A stretch of 8,847 bases of DNA from Clostridia bacterium. Lineage in GTDB: Bacteria > Bacillota > Clostridia > Oscillospirales > CAG-272. The position numbers were made by a program, and so were the translations under genes. The notes beneath the pieces are model-generated. The model saw only the letters and a list, made by a program, of their open reading frames with translations, was not told the DNA's origin and ran no database searches. Below are positions 6,129-8,847 of the stretch, in pieces (positions within the stretch are counted from its first letter, which is position 1; the number at the start of each line of letters is the position of its first letter). Where the stretch lies: positions 1 to 8,847 of the forward strand of contig JAFNVK010000083.1 of NCBI GenBank assembly GCA_017379815.1. The letters are read 5' to 3'.

Positions 6129-6401
6129 TTAAAGCTCCTCCTCGGGATCAAGCTCCATGCCGTCGGCGCTGTTGTCGAGGCGGTTGGCAATGGTCTCGGT
6201 CTGGATGGCGGAGAGGATCACGTGCTCGGAGTCGGTGATGATCACGGCACGGGTGCGGCGTCCGCAGGTGACGTCGATGGCGCGGCCGTCATCCTTGGAG
6301 TCCTGAATGAGTCTTTTGATGGGGGCGGAATCCGGGTTGGCAAGCGCCACCACGCGGTCCACGGCCACCATATTTCCAAATCCTACGTTAATGAATTTCA
6401 T
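6129..6401 (-). CDS. remA: RemA-like DNA-binding regulator (DUF370)
   Basis: A 90-residue homologue of RemA, which in Bacillus subtilis forms ring-like oligomers that wrap DNA and activate matrix and osmoprotection genes. The N-terminal MKFINVGFGN, the block PDSAPIKRLIQDSKDDG (23-39) and GRRTRAVIITDSEHVILSA (47-65) agree closely with what I know of the B. subtilis protein. The basic residues reported to matter for DNA binding there (Arg18, Arg50, Arg51) correspond to Arg16, Arg48 and Arg49 here, since this protein begins two residues later. The C-terminus ends in an acidic tail (DPEEEL). It lies 33 nt after yicC and 40 nt before gmk. The ribosome binding site is poor (GAAAGG about 13 bases away), so it may be translated weakly or by coupling. 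Its target genes in this organism cannot be judged from the window. Confidence 0.95.
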   Translation of the reverse strand: MKFINVGFGNMVAVDRVVALANPDSAPIKRLIQDSKDDGRAIDVTCGRRTRAVIITDSEHVILSAIQTETIANRLDNSADGMELDPEEEL

Positions 6402-6434
6402 CTGCTTTGCTCTGCCTTTCTACAAGAGTCGGGG

Positions 6435-7322
6435 TCACTCCAGATTCTGGATCTGCTCGCGGATCTTCTCCAGCTCGCATTTGACGTCCACCACGATGCG
6501 CGCGATCTCTGCCTTGTTGCACTTCGAGCCCGTGGTGTTGATCTCGCGGTTCATCTCCTGCATGAGGAAATCCAGCTTTCGGCCAACGGCCTCCTCGCCG
6601 CGAAGGATCTCACGGAAGGAGTCCAGATGCGTGCGCAGACGCACCAGCTCCTCGTCCACGGCGACCTTGTCGGCGTGAATGGCGCACTCGGTGAGAAGCC
6701 GCGTCTCGTCGGGCGTGATCTGATTGTCGGAAAGTGCCTCGCGGATGCGCGTAGCCAGACGCTCGCGGTAGGTGGAGACGTCCTCCGCCGAAAGCGCCTC
6801 GATGCGCTCCACGGACGCACGGATGCGATCCATCTTTGCGCTGATGTCACGCACGAGTGCCTCGCCCTCGCGTGCCTTTCCCGAAAGGAAGGAATCCACC
6901 GCTCTCTCCAAAACCGAGCTGACGCGCGCCCAATCGCGCTCCACGTCCTCCTCGGGACGCTTGGTGCGGAAGATCTCCTGGTTGCGTGCCAAGCTCATGA
7001 CCGAGCGGTCGTCGCGCGCTCCGCTGACCCGTGCCAGCTCGTCGAGCGCGGCAAGATAGCTGCGGAGATAGCTCTCGTCCAGCGTGATCTCAACGTCACC
7101 TGCATCCAACGCCTCGATGGAAATATAAACGTCCACCTTTCCGCGGGACACGCCGCGGCTCTGCAGGTAGGGCTTGACGCGCTCCTCCAGATAGGTGTAG
7201 GAGCGGCTGATCTTGGTCGTGCAATCCAGATAGCGGCTATTGACGGACTTGATCTCCACGGTCACGTCGAGGCCCTCGACGGTGTCGCGGCAGCGGCCAA
7301 AGCCGGTCATGCTTCGGATCAT
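6435..7322 (-). CDS. yicC: YicC family protein (endoribonuclease / RNA turnover factor)
   Basis: A 295-residue member of the YicC/YloC family. In E. coli YicC acts in RNA turnover, including decay of a small RNA, and has been reported as an endoribonuclease; the role in Clostridia is inferred. The protein begins MIRSMTGFGR, the family's N-terminal signature, and the YicC_N domain runs to about 155. The C-terminal DUF1732 domain contains HADKVAVDEELVRLRTHL (216-233) and the highly conserved GRKLDFLMQEMNREINT (247-263). SKCNKAEI (266-273) has Cys where SKSN is more common. The start at 7322 has AAGGGAGG seven bases upstream; the open frame continues upstream to 7655, but that stretch crosses the promoter and terminator and is not coding. 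It is the first gene of the operon, about 30 nt below the predicted transcription start. Confidence 0.95.
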   Translation of the reverse strand: MIRSMTGFGRCRDTVEGLDVTVEIKSVNSRYLDCTTKISRSYTYLEERVKPYLQSRGVSRGKVDVYISIEALDAGDVEITLDESYLRSYLAALDELARVSGARDDRSVMSLARNQEIFRTKRPEEDVERDWARVSSVLERAVDSFLSGKAREGEALVRDISAKMDRIRASVERIEALSAEDVSTYRERLATRIREALSDNQITPDETRLLTECAIHADKVAVDEELVRLRTHLDSFREILRGEEAVGRKLDFLMQEMNREINTTGSKCNKAEIARIVVDVKCELEKIREQIQNLE

Positions 7323-7358
7323 GGCGTTGCCTCCCTTCAAAAAATGGCATATATATTT

Positions 7359-7387
7359 ATTGTAACCCATTTTGGAGAAAAAGTCAA
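7359..7387 (-). promoter_or_regulatory. Sigma-A type promoter of the yicC-yugP operon
   Basis: On the minus strand the -35 box TTGACT (7387-7382) and the -10 box TACAAT (7364-7359) are separated by exactly 17 bp, each one base from consensus. Transcription would start near 7352, leaving a leader of about 30 nt before yicC. Two A6 tracts (7396-7391 and 7416-7411) lie just upstream, spaced 20 bp; the nearer one falls where an UP element contacts the polymerase alpha subunit. No operator-like palindrome is evident inside the promoter. Confidence 0.85.
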
Positions 7388-7442
7388 CTGTTTTTTGCGG
7401 GAAGCACAGATTTTTTGGGGTGATGCGACAGGGATAAAGAGG

Positions 7443-7472
7443 GCCGCCCTCTGCCGGTCGGCAGAGGGCGGC
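7443..7472 (-). terminator. Stem-loop terminator after the solute-binding protein gene
   Basis: A perfect 13-bp stem (arms 7443-7455 and 7460-7472, GCCGCCCTCTGCC and its complement) closes a 4-nt loop, 37 bases past the stop of the solute-binding gene. On the minus strand it is followed by CCTCTTTATCCC, a modest U-tract. On the plus strand it is followed by TGCTTTCTC, so the tail is not strong in either direction. Its place between that stop and the yicC promoter supports a terminator role. Confidence 0.75.
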
Positions 7473-7509
7473 TGCTTTCTCAAGATGCGCTTTTTTCGCC
7501 AAGACGAAT

Positions 7510-8847
7510 TTATTGCAGTCCTTCCTCCCAGGCGGTATCCAGCGCCAGCCATTCGAGCAGCTTTTCCTGCGCGGTGCTCTCGATCTCGCCGTAGAGCTGG
7601 CTGAGCGAGGAGGACTCACGGTCGCTCGCGGCCTTGTAGATAACGTCGCCGGCAATACCGAGGAAAGCGCCGAGATCCAGCACGAGGTGATCGTGGATCA
7701 GGTTCAGCATGCGCAAGGAATCCTCATCCTGCAACGCCTGATAGGAAAGCACGACGTCATAATACAGAGGCATAATGGTCTTGTAGCCGTCGTAGGCCAT
7801 GGCCTCAAGCACGATGGAGATGCGCTCGGCGTTCTCCTCCGTGGTGTTGCGCATGACGGTGTAAAGGCTCGTGCCCGCCGAAACGACGGTATAGTATTCC
7901 TTTACCCTTGAGGTGTACTTCGGGAAGGGCAAAACGCCGTAGCGAACGTCCGAATCGGCAAAGAAGACCGCGTCGTTGACCAGTGCCGAAACGAAGGCGG
8001 TGCGCCCCTGCATGAAGGCCGTGCGCGTGGGTGAATAATCAAAATCGTTCAGGAAGCCGACCGCGCCCGAATCCAGGACCAACTCGCGCATATCAAAGGC
8101 GGCGGAGTTGGTGGTATCATTGTCGATGGTGATCCTCCATTCCCCGTTTTTGCGGGTAAGGACGCGCGCCCCTGCGGCGTGAAAATAGTGCGACGTGCCG
8201 AGATAGTTTCCGGTCACGTAGCCAAAGACGTCGGTATCAACGCGTCCCGAGCCGTCGCCGCCGTCCATGTTGGCGTCCATCGTCAGCACGTACTCCTCAA
8301 AGGTGGCAAAATCCCATTTCTTCTCATCCACGAGCGTATAGGGGCTCTCCAGCCCCTGAACGTCCTTCAGAAGCGTCTTGTTGAAGAAGATGCAGCCGCC
8401 CGAGCCAACGCTCATGTAGCCAATGTCGCCAAAGCCGATAAAGAGCTTGCCGCCCGCGGTACTGAACTCGCGCACCGCCTCCTGACTCCACCACTTGGCA
8501 CTCAGATCCACGTAGGGCAGATCGTTCCAGTCGTAATAATAGCCCTTGATGGCGTTGGAGACCTGTACGTTTCCATGGTCGGAGACCAGATCAAAGACGT
8601 CCTGTCCCGCCTTGACGTTTGTGGAAACGAGGTACGAGGGGCTCGCGATCTTGGCCTCAAAGGCGATGCCATACTCATAGCCGATGTTGCGCAGACGCTG
8701 ATAGACCGCGCGGTGCAGAGAGGAGGATTTTTCCGTGATGCTCTCGACCCAGAGGGTCTCCAGATGCTCGGTCTGCTCGCGGGTGAGGATCACGAATGCA
8801 TCGTTGTTGTAATTCTTCACGGGAAGGATGGGGCCCTCCTCTTCTCC
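7510..8847 (-). CDS. Extracellular solute-binding protein, ABC transporter (5' end missing)
   Basis: A substrate-binding protein of the family 1 (sugar-binding type) group, presumably a lipoprotein feeding an ABC importer. The frame is open to the window edge; 445 residues are visible and the start, signal peptide and lipobox lie outside. The GTG at 8820 is internal, not a convincing start. Counting from the first visible codon: NDAFVILTRE (about 15-24) starts the first lobe; GGCIFFNKTLL (150-160), WDFATFEEYV (178-187), AFMQGRTAF (277-285) and VRYGVLPFPKY (301-311) match the usual family pattern of a hinge region, a helix and a ligand-side loop. DANMDGG at 191-197 begins a DxNxDG-like acidic loop, expanded with a Gly/Asp insert, which could bind calcium. 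The ligand cannot be named. It has its own terminator, so it is a separate unit from the downstream operon. Confidence 0.88.
   Translation of the reverse strand, partial: GEEEGPILPVKNYNNDAFVILTREQTEHLETLWVESITEKSSSLHRAVYQRLRNIGYEYGIAFEAKIASPSYLVSTNVKAGQDVFDLVSDHGNVQVSNAIKGYYYDWNDLPYVDLSAKWWSQEAVREFSTAGGKLFIGFGDIGYMSVGSGGCIFFNKTLLKDVQGLESPYTLVDEKKWDFATFEEYVLTMDANMDGGDGSGRVDTDVFGYVTGNYLGTSHYFHAAGARVLTRKNGEWRITIDNDTTNSAAFDMRELVLDSGAVGFLNDFDYSPTRTAFMQGRTAFVSALVNDAVFFADSDVRYGVLPFPKYTSRVKEYYTVVSAGTSLYTVMRNTTEENAERISIVLEAMAYDGYKTIMPLYYDVVLSYQALQDEDSLRMLNLIHDHLVLDLGAFLGIAGDVIYKAASDRESSSLSQLYGEIESTAQEKLLEWLALDTAWEEGLQ

Noticed and set aside
6027..7604. A 525-codon open frame on the plus strand
   Set aside because: Antisense to yicC, remA and gmk and running through the promoter and terminator; no domain and no convincing ribosome binding site.
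7323..7655. N-terminal extension of YicC
   Set aside because: The extra 111 residues overlap the solute-binding gene's 3' end, the terminator and the promoter; the family starts at MIRSMTGFGR, which has a strong ribosome binding site.
8818..8820. GTG start for the solute-binding protein
   Set aside because: The frame is open upstream to the edge, no signal peptide follows the GTG, and no ribosome binding site fits at proper spacing; the gene is better read as cut by the window.

Overview
This GC-rich window carries a housekeeping cluster typical of low-GC Gram-positive relatives (Bacillota, probably class Clostridia; perhaps an uncultured gut lineage). I base that on the gene order yicC-remA-gmk-rpoZ-priA-def-fmt-yugP, the presence of RemA (DUF370), strong AAGGAG-type ribosome binding sites, and a solute-binding protein of the kind abundant in gut Clostridia. 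Every gene I can support lies on the minus strand, so transcription runs from right to left.

Layout from right to left. (1) 8847-7510: the 3' portion of an extracellular solute-binding protein gene that runs off the right edge. (2) 7509-7323: an intergenic region with a 13-bp stem-loop that probably terminates that gene, then a near-consensus sigma-A promoter (TTGACT, 17 bp, TACAAT) with two phased A6 tracts upstream. (3) 7322-421: a tightly packed unit of eight genes: yicC (RNA metabolism), remA (DNA-binding regulator), gmk (guanylate kinase), rpoZ (RNA polymerase omega), priA (replication restart helicase), def (peptide deformylase), fmt (Met-tRNA formyltransferase) and a yugP-like membrane zinc protease. 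Gaps run from a 4-nt overlap (def/fmt) to 79 nt, which fits one long transcript. Compared with the Bacillus subtilis order, coaBC is missing between rpoZ and priA, and rsmB and later genes do not follow fmt/yugP.

(4) 1-420: no credible gene, but an unusually dense array of stem-loops. Two copies of one composite element face each other, A on the plus strand (8-115) and B on the minus strand (290-187). Each has a 7-bp hairpin with a GCGSA loop, an abutting 8-bp hairpin with a CGCA loop, a T-rich linker, and a 13-bp hairpin with a 12-nt loop. The arms differ between copies, but all 11 differing base pairs of 28 keep complementarity. Three further short hairpins with GNRA-type loops (read on the minus strand) repeat every 39-40 nt between element B and the end of yugP. 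This is the most interesting part of the window: a repeated, structure-conserved element of unknown function in the 3' flank of a core operon.

The genes are linked functionally by growth: GTP supply (gmk), transcription (rpoZ), RNA turnover (yicC), replication restart (priA), and formylation/deformylation of initiator methionine (fmt/def). The very large plus-strand reading frames opposite priA and yicC are judged to be antisense shadows.
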